From the NCBI RefSeq assembly GCF_900112195.1, contig NZ_FOKR01000021.1:1-64000 (forward strand): 64,000 nt of DNA, read 5' to 3'. The notes beneath the pieces are model-generated. The model was not told the DNA's origin, did not search any database, and worked only from the letters and a program-made list of their open reading frames with translations. The stretch comes from Butyrivibrio sp. YAB3001. Lineage in GTDB: Bacteria; Bacillota; Clostridia; Lachnospirales; Lachnospiraceae. Shown here piece after piece: positions 25,742-35,342 of the stretch; within the stretch, counting starts at the first letter, position 1, and each line of letters opens with the position of its first letter. The translations under genes were made by a program, and so were the position numbers.

Positions 25742-26494
25742 ATGCCGATACTTGAAGTAAATAATATTAAAAAGAAATTTGAAAATACAGAGATTTTAAA
25801 GGGAATAAGCTTTTCTATGGAAGAGGGGCAGACTATCTCGATAATCGGTTCTTCCGGAAGCGGTAAAACGACGCTTTTAAGGTGCCTGAACCTTCTAGAG
25901 AGGGCTGACGAGGGCATTATCACTGTTCGAGGGGAAAAGATCTTTGATGCGGCGGATGAGCTTGATAGTCCTGAAATCCTGAGAGAAAAGAGACTTCACT
26001 TTGGAATGGTCTTTCAGCAGTTTAATCTTTTTCCGCAGTATACTGCACTTGGCAATGTCACATTGGCTCCAGGGCTGTTAAATGACGGCAGGAGCATGGC
26101 TGAAATTGAGAAGATGGGAAAAGAACTTCTTGATCAGATGGGGCTTTCTGACAGAATGAACAATTATCCTCATCAGTTATCCGGTGGTCAGCAGCAAAGG
26201 GTGGCTATTGCAAGGGCTCTTGCCATGAAACCTGATATTCTGTGCTTTGATGAGCCTACGTCAGCGCTTGACCCTGAGCTTACAGGTGAAGTTTTACGAG
26301 TAATTCGTGAGCTTGCAAATAAGCATATGACTATGATCATAGTAACTCATGAGATGGCGTTTGCCAGAGACGTTGCAGATGAAGTCATATTCATGGATGA
26401 GGGAATCATCCTTGAAAAAGGTCCTGCGAAGGAAGTCATAACCAACCCCAAGCAGGAGAGAACGAAGAGGTTCCTTCAGAGGATGAATTCTTAA
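25742..26494 (+). CDS. Amino-acid ABC transporter ATP-binding protein
   Basis: 250 residues from the ATG at 25742, with AAAGGA right after the permease stop; the frame from 25703 would overlap the permease. It has Walker A GSSGSGKTT, Q-loop FQQFNLFPQ, signature LSGGQQQRVAIARAL, Walker B ILCFDEPTSALDP and the switch THEM, matching GlnQ/HisP-type ATPases. It powers the transporter of the two genes before it. Confidence 0.95.
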   Translation: MPILEVNNIKKKFENTEILKGISFSMEEGQTISIIGSSGSGKTTLLRCLNLLERADEGIITVRGEKIFDAADELDSPEILREKRLHFGMVFQQFNLFPQYTALGNVTLAPGLLNDGRSMAEIEKMGKELLDQMGLSDRMNNYPHQLSGGQQQRVAIARALAMKPDILCFDEPTSALDPELTGEVLRVIRELANKHMTMIIVTHEMAFARDVADEVIFMDEGIILEKGPAKEVITNPKQERTKRFLQRMNS

Positions 26495-26622
26495 TTCTAT
26501 AGTCAGATGTATGTATTTACTGCGGATTTAGTGAGAATAAAATTCATTTCCTAAATAAATTTTAGCATATTTTAAGAATTCGATTGATTGTTGCTTTATG
26601 ATATAAGGTTTAAAATTAAACC

Positions 26623-28263
26623 ATGAAGCGATTAAGGATCATCATTATAATAGTATATTCTATTTTGGCGCTTATAGTATCTCCTGCAGTTAAGTTAAAT
26701 GCAGAGGATAATTTAGAGCGCCAATTTCACATACTCTTTATATCATCTTATGGCTACTCCAACGCAGGTGTGCCTGACCAGCTCGAAGGTTTTAGAAGTG
26801 GAATAGACGGAATAAATGTTGACATTACTTTTGAATTCATGGATGCAGAAAAGTATTATAGCAGCGTGGATATCATGAATTTTGATAAGTATGTCAGGTA
26901 CAAGATTTTTACTGACAGGGACTATGACCTTGTGGCGGTTGCAGATGACCCGGCCCTTAGATATGCAATCAACAATAGAAGCAAGCTTTTTCCTGATATA
27001 CCGCTTGTTTTTATGGGAATCAACAACATGACAGAGGCGACTACTGCAGCTGCTATGAAAAATGCAACGGGAATCGCTGAAAAACTGGATTTTTTCGGAA
27101 ATTACCTGATTATGCAGTCTCTTTTTCCAAAGAGAGATCATATGGTGGTCGTGGTGGATTCTTCAGTTGCGGGGCAGGGTGATTATGTTGAATTCATGAA
27201 GTTTCGTGATGAACATCCGGAAATCAACAGCTCTGTCATAAATACGTCCTATTATACTGTGAATGGCCTTAAGGAAGCATTCGGGTCTTTGGGAGAAAAA
27301 GACATCATCCTGTTTTTGGATTTTTCAATGGATGGGGATAATAATGCCTATTCACTTCAGAATGCATCAACTTTTTTGTCACAGAATGCAAAAAATGTGC
27401 CAATTTTCAGACTGGCTTCTTCTGATGTGGAGCATGGAGTTTTGGGAGGTATCTCTTATTCGTATTATGATGCGGGAAGACTTGCAGGAGATGCGGCTAA
27501 GAGGATTCTTAGCGGAGAAGCGGCTGATGAGATAGAGCTAATGACTTCTGCCGGAACAACTCCATATTTTGAGCAAAGCTGCATGGATCAGTTCGGGATA
27601 AGGTACAGCCAGCTTCCAAATGGTTCTGTGATCCTCAATGAACGGGAAACATTTTCAAAGTTTTATCGGGAAAATAAGACTATCAGTAATCTTACAATAG
27701 TCATAGCTTTTTTGATGATATTTATTATAGGGCTTCTCTACATGTCCAATCAGCGCAGGAAAAACATGATACGCACTGACTTCATGACACAGATGCCGAA
27801 CAGAAAGAAAATAATGGAAGATATCAATCAGGCTGTGGACGCCAAAGCGCCCTATGGCATTATCATGCTTGATGTTGACCACTTTAAAAGTATAAATGAT
27901 ACTTATGGTCATAAAGTTGGTGATGAAGTGATAATCGCAGTTGCAGGCAGGCTTCAGGAGCTTGCAGATAAAGGACTTGTTTTTGCAAGGCTTGGCGGAG
28001 ATGAGTTCTGCGGACTTTTCAGCAATCCTTCGGAAGTGGATGCCATGAAGATTTGCGGAAGTATTCAAAGAGCTATGCGAAATCCCATCAGTACATCCGG
28101 TGGAATAATAGATTTTACGGTAAGCATAGGCTGTGCAATGTATCCTGTGGATACAAAGTTGCCTGGGAAGGTTATGGAAAATGCTGATAAAGCGCTCTAT
28201 GAGACAAAAGAAAAGGGCAGAAACGGATTTACTTTATTTGGCAGAATAAATGAGCCCGGCTGA
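26623..28263 (+). CDS. Membrane diguanylate cyclase with ABC-type binding-protein sensor domain
   Basis: 546 residues. An N-terminal hydrophobic signal/anchor is followed by an extracellular domain (about 35-345) resembling ABC substrate-binding sensors: HILFISSYGYSNAGVPDQLE, PLVFMGINN, and YSYYDAGRLAGDAAKRILSG near its end. A membrane segment (about 357-376) leads to a GGDEF domain with DFMTQMPNRKK, MLDVDHFKSINDTYGHKVGD and the intact active site GGDEF at 458-462. No RxxD inhibitory site is seen where expected. It should make c-di-GMP in response to a ligand. No RBS is obvious, so the start is less certain. Its last 30 bp overlap the convergent gene. Confidence 0.87.
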   Translation: MKRLRIIIIIVYSILALIVSPAVKLNAEDNLERQFHILFISSYGYSNAGVPDQLEGFRSGIDGINVDITFEFMDAEKYYSSVDIMNFDKYVRYKIFTDRDYDLVAVADDPALRYAINNRSKLFPDIPLVFMGINNMTEATTAAAMKNATGIAEKLDFFGNYLIMQSLFPKRDHMVVVVDSSVAGQGDYVEFMKFRDEHPEINSSVINTSYYTVNGLKEAFGSLGEKDIILFLDFSMDGDNNAYSLQNASTFLSQNAKNVPIFRLASSDVEHGVLGGISYSYYDAGRLAGDAAKRILSGEAADEIELMTSAGTTPYFEQSCMDQFGIRYSQLPNGSVILNERETFSKFYRENKTISNLTIVIAFLMIFIIGLLYMSNQRRKNMIRTDFMTQMPNRKKIMEDINQAVDAKAPYGIIMLDVDHFKSINDTYGHKVGDEVIIAVAGRLQELADKGLVFARLGGDEFCGLFSNPSEVDAMKICGSIQRAMRNPISTSGGIIDFTVSIGCAMYPVDTKLPGKVMENADKALYETKEKGRNGFTLFGRINEPG

Positions 28264-29424
28264 GTTACGCTTGTAATAACCGGTATCAAAGAGCTTTTGT
28301 TCTATGTTGTCTGCTGTGACCTGTATGGGCTTAAGAAGGTAGGAAGGGACGATCTTTTTGCCATTATCATAGTCTTCTGTATTAAAAGAGCATGAGAAGT
28401 CCCAGTCAGCTGAGTCTATAAGTTCTTTTCCCGGAGTGTTTCCTGATAATAAAGAAAGAGCCAAAGAAACAGTTACTATTGATTCTTCGCTTAGGTCTTT
28501 AAAGACAGTCATACTCTGAGTTCCATTGATTATATTGTAGATATTGGCGATATCCCCGTCCTGTCCGGTCAAAACCACCTGATTATCACCTGCATAGTCT
28601 GCTTCTATTGCTCTTGCAGCTCCAAGAGCTGTTGAGTCATTTGCGCATAGAACAGCATCGAGCCTTGTCCCCTCGGGATAGTAGGAGTTTAAGAGTATCT
28701 GAAGACGCTGCTGAGCAATGTCGGAGGACCACTGAGCAGTGGCAGTTTCATAAAAGGAAGTCTGATTGGAAAGGGAGATTAGCATACCTGATTCTAAGAA
28801 TTCTGACAGTGTATCCATAGCTCCTTTATAAAAATATCTGGAGTTATTGTCGACGGGATCTCCGCTGACAAATTCGATATAAAGCGGCTTTTCTGCAGTT
28901 CTGACGCCAAGTGTTCCTATGACATAATTCGCCTGCATTCTTCCAACTGCGTAGTTGTCAAAAGAGACATAGTAATCAACCACATCTGAGGACATAATTA
29001 GTCTGTCATATGCTATCACTTTAACATTTGCGGCTTTTGCTTCATCGAGAACTCCTGAAATTGCTGCGCCATCTACAGCGGCGATGACAAGAAGATCCGC
29101 TCCGGAAGCTATCATTGAGCGTATATCGTTTATCTGAGTATCAATAAGGTTGTTGGCAAAGCTTAAGATTACTTCACAGCCGTTTTTTTCAAATTGGGAC
29201 ATAAGATATGCGCCGTCGCGGTTCCATCTCTCAAGGAGCATATCGGGCATGGAAATGCCAATGACAGTGCGGCCATCATCAGAGTGGGTATCCGTAACAG
29301 TGACTGTTTCTTCCTGAGAAAAATTCGCATTTTCCGGAACGCTGCTGCTTCCACATCCGGATAAAGAGAATACGACAAGTATTATGTTTATTAGAAGTAT
29401 TGAAATAGCTTTTTTTGATTGCAA
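28234..29424 (-). CDS. Sugar-binding lipoprotein (periplasmic-binding-protein type I)
   Basis: 396 residues from a TTG at 29424, chosen because GAAGGAT lies 6-8 nt upstream and it begins a clean lipoprotein signal (MQSKKAISIL... LSGC); the ATG at 29478 would add a basic extension. The mature domain has VIGISMPDMLLERWNRDGAY, IASGADLLVIAAVDG, VKVIAYDRLI and YYVSFDNYAVGRMQANYVIG, typical of XylF/ChvE-like sugar receptors, and LDAVLCANDSTALGAARAIE. It is divergent from the YesN/YesM-type pair and far from its own permease, so it may be a co-receptor for the kinase at 31259; that is inference. Its end overlaps the diguanylate cyclase gene by 30 bp. Confidence 0.82.
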   Translation of the reverse strand: MQSKKAISILLINIILVVFSLSGCGSSSVPENANFSQEETVTVTDTHSDDGRTVIGISMPDMLLERWNRDGAYLMSQFEKNGCEVILSFANNLIDTQINDIRSMIASGADLLVIAAVDGAAISGVLDEAKAANVKVIAYDRLIMSSDVVDYYVSFDNYAVGRMQANYVIGTLGVRTAEKPLYIEFVSGDPVDNNSRYFYKGAMDTLSEFLESGMLISLSNQTSFYETATAQWSSDIAQQRLQILLNSYYPEGTRLDAVLCANDSTALGAARAIEADYAGDNQVVLTGQDGDIANIYNIINGTQSMTVFKDLSEESIVTVSLALSLLSGNTPGKELIDSADWDFSCSFNTEDYDNGKKIVPSYLLKPIQVTADNIEQKLFDTGYYKRNSAGLIYSAK

Positions 29425-29601
29425 TTTTTTTATCCTTCTTCCAAACAACAAAACGCAATAACACATATTTATTATCACTCAAAAGAGGCTCCATTCCAAT
29501 TAAAATACTATAAAAAATTACAGTGAAAATCAGTCAGATTCGTGTTAAGATATTTCTTAACGCAGTTGCGTTTTATGGGGAAGAAGTTCGGGGTTTTAGG
29601 T

Positions 29602-31209
29602 ATGATAAAAGTGTTTTTGGTTGAGGACGAATTTGTCGTCAGAGAGGGGATCAAAAATAATATCAATTGGTCGGCGCACGGCTATGACTTCTGCGGAGAA
29701 GCATCTGATGGTGAGATTGCTTATTCTATGATCCAGAAGCTTAAGCCGGATATCGTTATAACCGACATCAAGATGCCTTTTATGGACGGGCTGTCACTTA
29801 GCCGCCTTATCAAGGCAGAATTTCCATGGATTGAGATTATTCTTTTAACCGGATATGAAGATTTTCAGTATGCGCGGGAGGCAATTCGAATTGGTGTTTC
29901 CTGTTACCTTTCCAAGCCTATAAGCGGCGACAATCTGCTTAAAGAGATTGATGCCCTGGCTGTTAAGATTGAGGAAAAGAAGCAGGAGAGAGAAGCGACC
30001 CGCAGATATGAAGAGGAGATGAAGGAAAGGCTGGAACTTGATAAGCAGGAGTTTTTCAGGAGCCTTTTAAGAGGTGGAAAGGGCTTTTCTGAGCTTATTG
30101 ACGGAGCCAAAAAGCTCTCAATCGACATATCGGGATTGTATTACAACATTATTCTTTTAAAGGTATGGTCCACAAGGCATGATATAAGTGAGTATTCCAA
30201 CAGCGTGGTTGAGATTGAAGAGCAGATAAGGGCAGTTTCAGAGAAATTTGGCGCAGTGTATTTTGACTTAAATGTTGAGGGAATAGCTCTTCTTGTCAGA
30301 GGTCAGACGGACGAAGAACTGCAAGATGTCATTACTAATTGTATAGACGAGATAAAAAAGATAATGGAGCAGTACCACCATATCAGATATTTTGGCGGTG
30401 TTGGACAAGTGGTAAACAGGGTTACGGAGATTCCTGTTTCTTTTAACTGGGCTAGCAGAGCGTTTGCGCATATTTATCTGACTTCTGACAACGGCTTCTT
30501 AGTGGGCTCGGAAGAGGCATTGCACCCGCTCAAAGAAGATCTGATCCTTTCTGAAATTGATCCTAAACATATCGATAGGAAACATATTAAAGAGTTTCTG
30601 AGAAGGGGCGAGAGCTCGGAGGCAGAGGTCTTTTTACAGGAGTTTTTTAACGGAATGGGTCCCAATGCGATAAAATCTACCATGCTAAGGCAGTATATCG
30701 CGATGGATTTTTATTTTTGTGTATGTGATTTTGTTGAAAATGAGCTGGAAATTACAAAGGATGCCATGGACGAAGAAATGGCTGTTCCTACGCCTGAAAT
30801 CCTTGCAGACGAGAAGCGTACCAATGAGTATCTTGTGAATATCATAATTAAGGCAGTCGGGATAAGGGATACCATGAACTGCGGCAGATATCATGAGCTG
30901 GTAAAAGAGACTATTGCCTATATCGAGGAGCATTACAGCGAAGATGATCTGTCATTGAATTCCCTGGCAGCGCATGTGAATTTTTCTCCAAATCACTTAA
31001 GCGCAGTATTTAAACAGGAGACAGGCAAGCCATTTATTAAGTACCTGACGGATTACAGAATGAGCCAGGCAAGAGAACTTTTGGATAAAACCTCCAAAAA
31101 GAGCAATGAGATAGGGCTGCTTGTTGGATACAAGGATCCACATTATTTTTCGTATTTATTTAAAAAGACACAAGGTGTGACTATAACTCAGTACCGTGGT
31201 GGAATGTAA
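29602..31209 (+). CDS. YesN-type response regulator with AraC DNA-binding domain
   Basis: 535 residues from the ATG at 29602; the receiver starts at once (MIKVFLVEDEFVVREG), so upstream starts are unlikely although the RBS is weak. Phospho-acceptor Asp55 lies in VITDIKMPFMDG and the conserved Lys in CYLSKPI. A coiled region and a variable central domain follow, then a C-terminal AraC HTH pair: LSLNSLAAHVNFSPNHLSAV and IGLLVGYKDPHYFSYLFKKT. It is the partner of the kinase next to it and probably activates the sugar transporter genes downstream, as YesN-like regulators do. Confidence 0.92.
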   Translation: MIKVFLVEDEFVVREGIKNNINWSAHGYDFCGEASDGEIAYSMIQKLKPDIVITDIKMPFMDGLSLSRLIKAEFPWIEIILLTGYEDFQYAREAIRIGVSCYLSKPISGDNLLKEIDALAVKIEEKKQEREATRRYEEEMKERLELDKQEFFRSLLRGGKGFSELIDGAKKLSIDISGLYYNIILLKVWSTRHDISEYSNSVVEIEEQIRAVSEKFGAVYFDLNVEGIALLVRGQTDEELQDVITNCIDEIKKIMEQYHHIRYFGGVGQVVNRVTEIPVSFNWASRAFAHIYLTSDNGFLVGSEEALHPLKEDLILSEIDPKHIDRKHIKEFLRRGESSEAEVFLQEFFNGMGPNAIKSTMLRQYIAMDFYFCVCDFVENELEITKDAMDEEMAVPTPEILADEKRTNEYLVNIIIKAVGIRDTMNCGRYHELVKETIAYIEEHYSEDDLSLNSLAAHVNFSPNHLSAVFKQETGKPFIKYLTDYRMSQARELLDKTSKKSNEIGLLVGYKDPHYFSYLFKKTQGVTITQYRGGM

Positions 31210-31258
31210 GTGACTATTCAGACAGAAATAATTCACTAATGTGATCGGAGGCAACCTG

Positions 31259-32587
31259 ATGTTCTTTAAATATAAACAGTACAAGCATGATTCGAAGCTT
31301 GCCAATAAAATAAGGCTATCTTATCTGGCACTTCTTTTACCCAATATAGTTTTCATGTTATTTGCATTTCATAATCTGTGGATGGTCAATGAAAGAAATA
31401 ATGACATGTTAAGTTCGGTGGTTACAGCCAGCGAGTTTAGTCTGGATTTTAAAGACGATTTTGATTATGAGACATATCTTTTGATCGTGGGGAACGTATC
31501 CTGGGAATCATCTGCGCTGCCAAGGCTTCTTTGGGATGCGAGGACTATTGTTGACGGACTCAAGGATTATACTGATAATCACGATAATCAAAAGCGTCTT
31601 CAGAGTGCTGAAAAATATTTGAACAACTTAGATACATATATTGGCAGGATAAAAGAAAATCTCGAGCATGAGAACAAATATGAAGCCAACATGGTTATTT
31701 GGGAGAACGATGTTCAGATCGTTACGTCATTGCTGCAGGAAACTATCAATGAGTATATCTACTATGAAAATCGTCAGCTTCAGGTAACTCAGGCCAAGAA
31801 TAAGGCTCTTTTTATCCATACTTTTGAGATATCAATTGTTATATTTATTATACTTCTTGTGAGCATTATCATGATTTCTTTCTGGTGGCCGCTCATGATA
31901 ACAAGGCCTATAGAGGAGCAGGTAAAAGAGGAACAAAAGCAGCTTCGAAAGGCAGAATTTGAGCTGCTTCAGGCTCAGATAAACCCGCATTTCCTTTATA
32001 ATACGCTGGATGCCATTGTGTGGTCCGCAGAGGCAGGCAATCAGAAGCAGGTTGTGAGCATGGTGGGGAGCCTTTCTGATTTCTTCCGTACCTCTCTCAA
32101 CAAGGGAAAAGAAATTGTCTCCATTAAGGAAGAACTGCAGCATGTAAAGAGTTATCTTGAGATCCAGCAGGTTCGCTATCAGGATATTCTTAGTTATGAG
32201 ATAAATGTTGCCAAAGATATCTATAACTACAGCATTCCCAAGATCACTATTCAGCCAATCGTGGAGAATGCTCTTTATCACGGTATTAAAAACCGCAGAG
32301 GCGGGGGCAAGATTACAGTTACCGGTGTTGAGGAGAAGGACGGAATTGTCATTCATGTAAGTGATGATGGAATAGGAATGGATGAAAACAGGCTGAGCGA
32401 AGTGACACTTGGCCTTAAACAGGACAGCCCGGATAAGGCAACTGTCTATGGACTATATAACGTTAATGAGCGAATCAGGCTGAATTTCGGCGACGAATAT
32501 GGAATAACCATAAAGAGTGTTAAGGACAAGGGTACAGATGTACTTATCCATTTGCCGAAAATCTTAACCGAAATGATAAAAAAATGA
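31259..32587 (+). CDS. YesM-type sensor histidine kinase
   Basis: 442 residues from the ATG at 31259, with GGAGG 7 nt upstream. Membrane segments near 25-45 and 190-212 flank an extracellular domain of about 145 residues. The HisKA_7/LytS-type core has QINPHFLYNTLDAIVW with His244, then IVENALYHGIKNRRGGGKI and DDGIGM in the ATPase domain. It lacks an evident HAMP motif. It phosphorylates the YesN-type regulator encoded 49 bp upstream. Ligand unknown; the neighbouring binding proteins make a sugar likely. Confidence 0.92.
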   Translation: MFFKYKQYKHDSKLANKIRLSYLALLLPNIVFMLFAFHNLWMVNERNNDMLSSVVTASEFSLDFKDDFDYETYLLIVGNVSWESSALPRLLWDARTIVDGLKDYTDNHDNQKRLQSAEKYLNNLDTYIGRIKENLEHENKYEANMVIWENDVQIVTSLLQETINEYIYYENRQLQVTQAKNKALFIHTFEISIVIFIILLVSIIMISFWWPLMITRPIEEQVKEEQKQLRKAEFELLQAQINPHFLYNTLDAIVWSAEAGNQKQVVSMVGSLSDFFRTSLNKGKEIVSIKEELQHVKSYLEIQQVRYQDILSYEINVAKDIYNYSIPKITIQPIVENALYHGIKNRRGGGKITVTGVEEKDGIVIHVSDDGIGMDENRLSEVTLGLKQDSPDKATVYGLYNVNERIRLNFGDEYGITIKSVKDKGTDVLIHLPKILTEMIKK

Positions 32588-32738
32588 AACAAAATTTAGC
32601 GCTGAGCTGGCAATAATAAAATTTTTAACTTTTTCTAGTTTATAATTCTATGGCGTTTTTTTCTTAAAAACTTACAATTAATGCATGAAAGGGAATGGTC
32701 CCTTAAAGAAAAACGGGTTTTAGGAGGAAAAACTAGTT

Positions 32739-33731
32739 ATGATGAAAAAAGTATTGTCAGTACTCTTGGCGTCAGCCATGACACTCGGCCTTGTTGCTTG
32801 CGGAAGCTCACAGCAGGCTGCATCCACCGACGGAAAAGCTTCAAGCGGTGGGCTTATCAAAGTAGGTATTATCAATAATGACCCTAATGAATCAGGTTAT
32901 CGTACAGCTAACGATGCCGATCTTAAGGCAAAATTTACAGAGGCAAACGGCTATGATGCATCTTTTGCATACAGCTTAAAGAATGATGAGCAGATTCAGG
33001 CAGCTCAGAATTTCATTCAGGACGATGTAGATTATCTTCTTCTTTCAGCTGCAGATACAGCAGGCTGGGATTCAGTTCTTAAGGATGCACAGAATGCAGG
33101 CGTAAAGGTTATTCTTTTCGACCGTACAATCGATGCTCCTGATAGTCTTTACGAGGCTTCAATCGTATCAGATATGGCTAAAGAAGGCCAGACAGCAGTT
33201 GACTGGCTTGCAGGTCAGAATCTTTCAGAGTACAACGTAATCCATATCCAGGGTGTTATGGGAAGTGCAGCTCAGCAGGGACGTAGTGGCGCTCTTGATA
33301 CAAAGGTTGCAGCAGAATCAAACTGGAACATTGTTAAACAGCAGACAGCTGAGTGGAACGCAGAAAAGGCACAGCAGATCGTTCAGTCAGTTATCGATGC
33401 AGGAACAGCATTCAACGTAATCTATGCAGAGAACGACGATATGGCTAAGGGCGCTGTAGCAGCTCTTGATGCAGCTGGTATCTCACACGGTGTTGGCAAA
33501 GACGTTGTTGTTATGGGCTTTGACTGCAACAAGTGGGCTCTTGAAGAACTCCTTGCTCAGAACTGGAACTATGATGGACAGTGCAATCCTTTCCAGGCTA
33601 GCTACATTGATGATATCATCAAGACTCTTGAGAGTGGCGGAAAGCTTTCACAGAAAGTAATCATCATGGATGAGAAGGGCTTTGATGCTTCTACAATCAC
33701 ACAGGAAGATGTTGACAACTACGGTATCTGA
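32739..33731 (+). CDS. Sugar ABC transporter substrate-binding lipoprotein (YtfQ-like)
   Basis: 330 residues, RBS GGAGG; ATG at 32739 or the next codon. Lipobox LVAC (Cys21), then a type I periplasmic-binding domain: VGIINNDPNESGYRTAN, FIQDDVDYLLLSAADTAGWD, VKVILFDRTIDAPDSLYEAS, VIHIQGVMGSAAQQGRSGA and NVIYAENDDMAKGAVAALDA. The pattern matches YtfQ, the galactofuranose receptor. Codon use is strongly biased, suggesting high expression, and a strong intercistronic terminator follows, both usual for binding proteins. It probably serves the transporter encoded downstream. Confidence 0.9.
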   Translation: MMKKVLSVLLASAMTLGLVACGSSQQAASTDGKASSGGLIKVGIINNDPNESGYRTANDADLKAKFTEANGYDASFAYSLKNDEQIQAAQNFIQDDVDYLLLSAADTAGWDSVLKDAQNAGVKVILFDRTIDAPDSLYEASIVSDMAKEGQTAVDWLAGQNLSEYNVIHIQGVMGSAAQQGRSGALDTKVAAESNWNIVKQQTAEWNAEKAQQIVQSVIDAGTAFNVIYAENDDMAKGAVAALDAAGISHGVGKDVVVMGFDCNKWALEELLAQNWNYDGQCNPFQASYIDDIIKTLESGGKLSQKVIIMDEKGFDASTITQEDVDNYGI

Positions 33732-33777
33732 TCTCACATAAAAGATGCCTGAACAAACATTATAAAGTTAAACTTCA

Positions 33778-33808
33778 CGCGGTGCGGATTTCCGCACCGC
33801 GTAATTTT
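33778..33808 (+). terminator. Intercistronic terminator after the binding-protein gene
   Basis: CGCGGTGCGG (33778-33787), loop ATTT, CCGCACCGCG (33792-33801), then TAATTTTT. A perfect 10-bp GC-rich stem between the receptor and ATPase genes; it would let a minority of transcripts continue and keeps the receptor in excess. Confidence 0.85.
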
Positions 33809-33827
33809 TAGATAAGGGACGGAAAGT

Positions 33828-35342
33828 ATGGAAGAATCTAGAGTTCTGGAAATGAGAGGGATTTATAAGGAATTTCCGGGTGTTAAGGCTCTTCAGAATG
33901 TTGATTTTTCTTTAAATAAGGGAGAAATCCATGCTCTGATGGGAGAAAATGGCGCCGGAAAATCTACGCTTATAAAAGTACTCACGGGTGTTTATTCCAA
34001 GGATGCCGGAACAATCACGCTTGAGGGAAAAGGTGAAGTACATATACATTCTCCGCAGGATGCGCAGAATTGCGGAATCAGTACTGTTTATCAGGAAATA
34101 ACGCTTTGTCCAAACCTGACAGTAGCTGAAAATATGTTTATTGGAAGAGGTAAGGGGACCTTTACCAATTGGAAAGAAATGAACAGGGAAGCTGAGGCTC
34201 TTTTGAAAAAGCTTGATATCCCTGCAAAAGCAACACAGCAGCTTGCAAATTGCTCAATAGCAGTACAGCAGATGGTAGCTATCGCAAGAGCTGTAGATAT
34301 GGATTGTAAAGTTCTGATCTTGGATGAGCCTACATCATCACTTGACGAACAGGAAGTTGAAAAGCTCTTTGGACTTATGAGAGATCTGAAGGCTATGGGA
34401 GTAGGAATTATTTTCGTTACTCATTTCCTTGATCAGGTGTATGAAGTTTGTGACAAGATCACTGTTTTAAGAGATGGTCAGCTTGTCGGTGAATATGAAA
34501 TCAAAGATCTTCCAAGAGTTCAGCTTGTAGCAAAGATGCTGGGCAAGGAAATGGATGATCTGTCAGATATAAAGGGCGAAAATGGCAGCTATGAAGGCAC
34601 AGATCAGCAGGAAAAGATATTTGAAGCTGAGGGACTTCAGAGCAATGCGGGAATCAAGCCTTTTGACTTCTTTATCAAAAAAGGTGAAGTAAACGGATTT
34701 ACAGGCCTTCTTGGCTCAGGGCGAAGTGAGTGCGTAAGAGCAATCTTTGGCGCTGACAAAGTCTTGAAGGGCAAGGTTAAGATGCATGGAAAAGAAGTTA
34801 AGATAACCAAGCCTATCGAAGCTATGAAACATGGTATTGCTTATCTTCCTGAGGATAGAAAGATTGATGGTATAGTGGGGGATCTTTCTGTAAAAGATAA
34901 TATAATACTGGCTCTGCAGGTTTTGAACGGATTTTTCAAACCATTTAGCAAGGCGCAGGCAAATGCTTTTGCCGAAGAGTATATTAAGAAATTAAATATT
35001 AAAACAGCTTCTGCTGAGACACCGATAAAATCTCTTTCAGGCGGAAATCAGCAGAAAGTCATACTTGCAAGGTGGCTTTTGATGCATCCGGAATATCTGA
35101 TCCTGGATGAGCCTACAAGAGGAATCGACGTAGGAACCAAAGTTGATATTCAGAAGCTCGTTTTAGAGCTGGCAAAAGAGGGAATGAGTGTAACATTCAT
35201 TTCATCAGAGACAGACGAAATGCTTAGAACATGCTCTAGACTTATTGTAATGAGAGATAGGAAGGTAGTTGGGGAACTATCCGGTGATGATCTTACTCAG
35301 AATAAGATTATGAGCACTATAGCAGGGGAGAGTTCAGTATGA
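33828..35342 (+). CDS. Sugar ABC transporter ATP-binding protein, two ATPase domains (YtfR-like)
   Basis: 504 residues, RBS ACGGAAAG. First domain: Walker A MGENGAGKSTLIKVLTG, Q-loop VYQEITLCPNLTVAENMFIG, Walker B VLILDEPTSSLDEQE. The second domain has GLLGSGRSECVRAIFGAD in place of a Walker A, YLPEDRKIDGIVGDLSVKDN, signature LSGGNQQKVILARWL and DEPTRGIDVGTK. This is the RbsA/MglA/YtfR pattern of carbohydrate uptake. Its 3' end overlaps the first permease gene by 4 bp. Cytoplasmic, bound to the two permeases. Confidence 0.95.
   Translation: MEESRVLEMRGIYKEFPGVKALQNVDFSLNKGEIHALMGENGAGKSTLIKVLTGVYSKDAGTITLEGKGEVHIHSPQDAQNCGISTVYQEITLCPNLTVAENMFIGRGKGTFTNWKEMNREAEALLKKLDIPAKATQQLANCSIAVQQMVAIARAVDMDCKVLILDEPTSSLDEQEVEKLFGLMRDLKAMGVGIIFVTHFLDQVYEVCDKITVLRDGQLVGEYEIKDLPRVQLVAKMLGKEMDDLSDIKGENGSYEGTDQQEKIFEAEGLQSNAGIKPFDFFIKKGEVNGFTGLLGSGRSECVRAIFGADKVLKGKVKMHGKEVKITKPIEAMKHGIAYLPEDRKIDGIVGDLSVKDNIILALQVLNGFFKPFSKAQANAFAEEYIKKLNIKTASAETPIKSLSGGNQQKVILARWLLMHPEYLILDEPTRGIDVGTKVDIQKLVLELAKEGMSVTFISSETDEMLRTCSRLIVMRDRKVVGELSGDDLTQNKIMSTIAGESSV

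Noticed and set aside
31832..32356. 174-codon minus-strand frame within the YesM-type kinase gene
   Set aside because: Opposite the conserved kinase core; no RBS and no recognisable motif.
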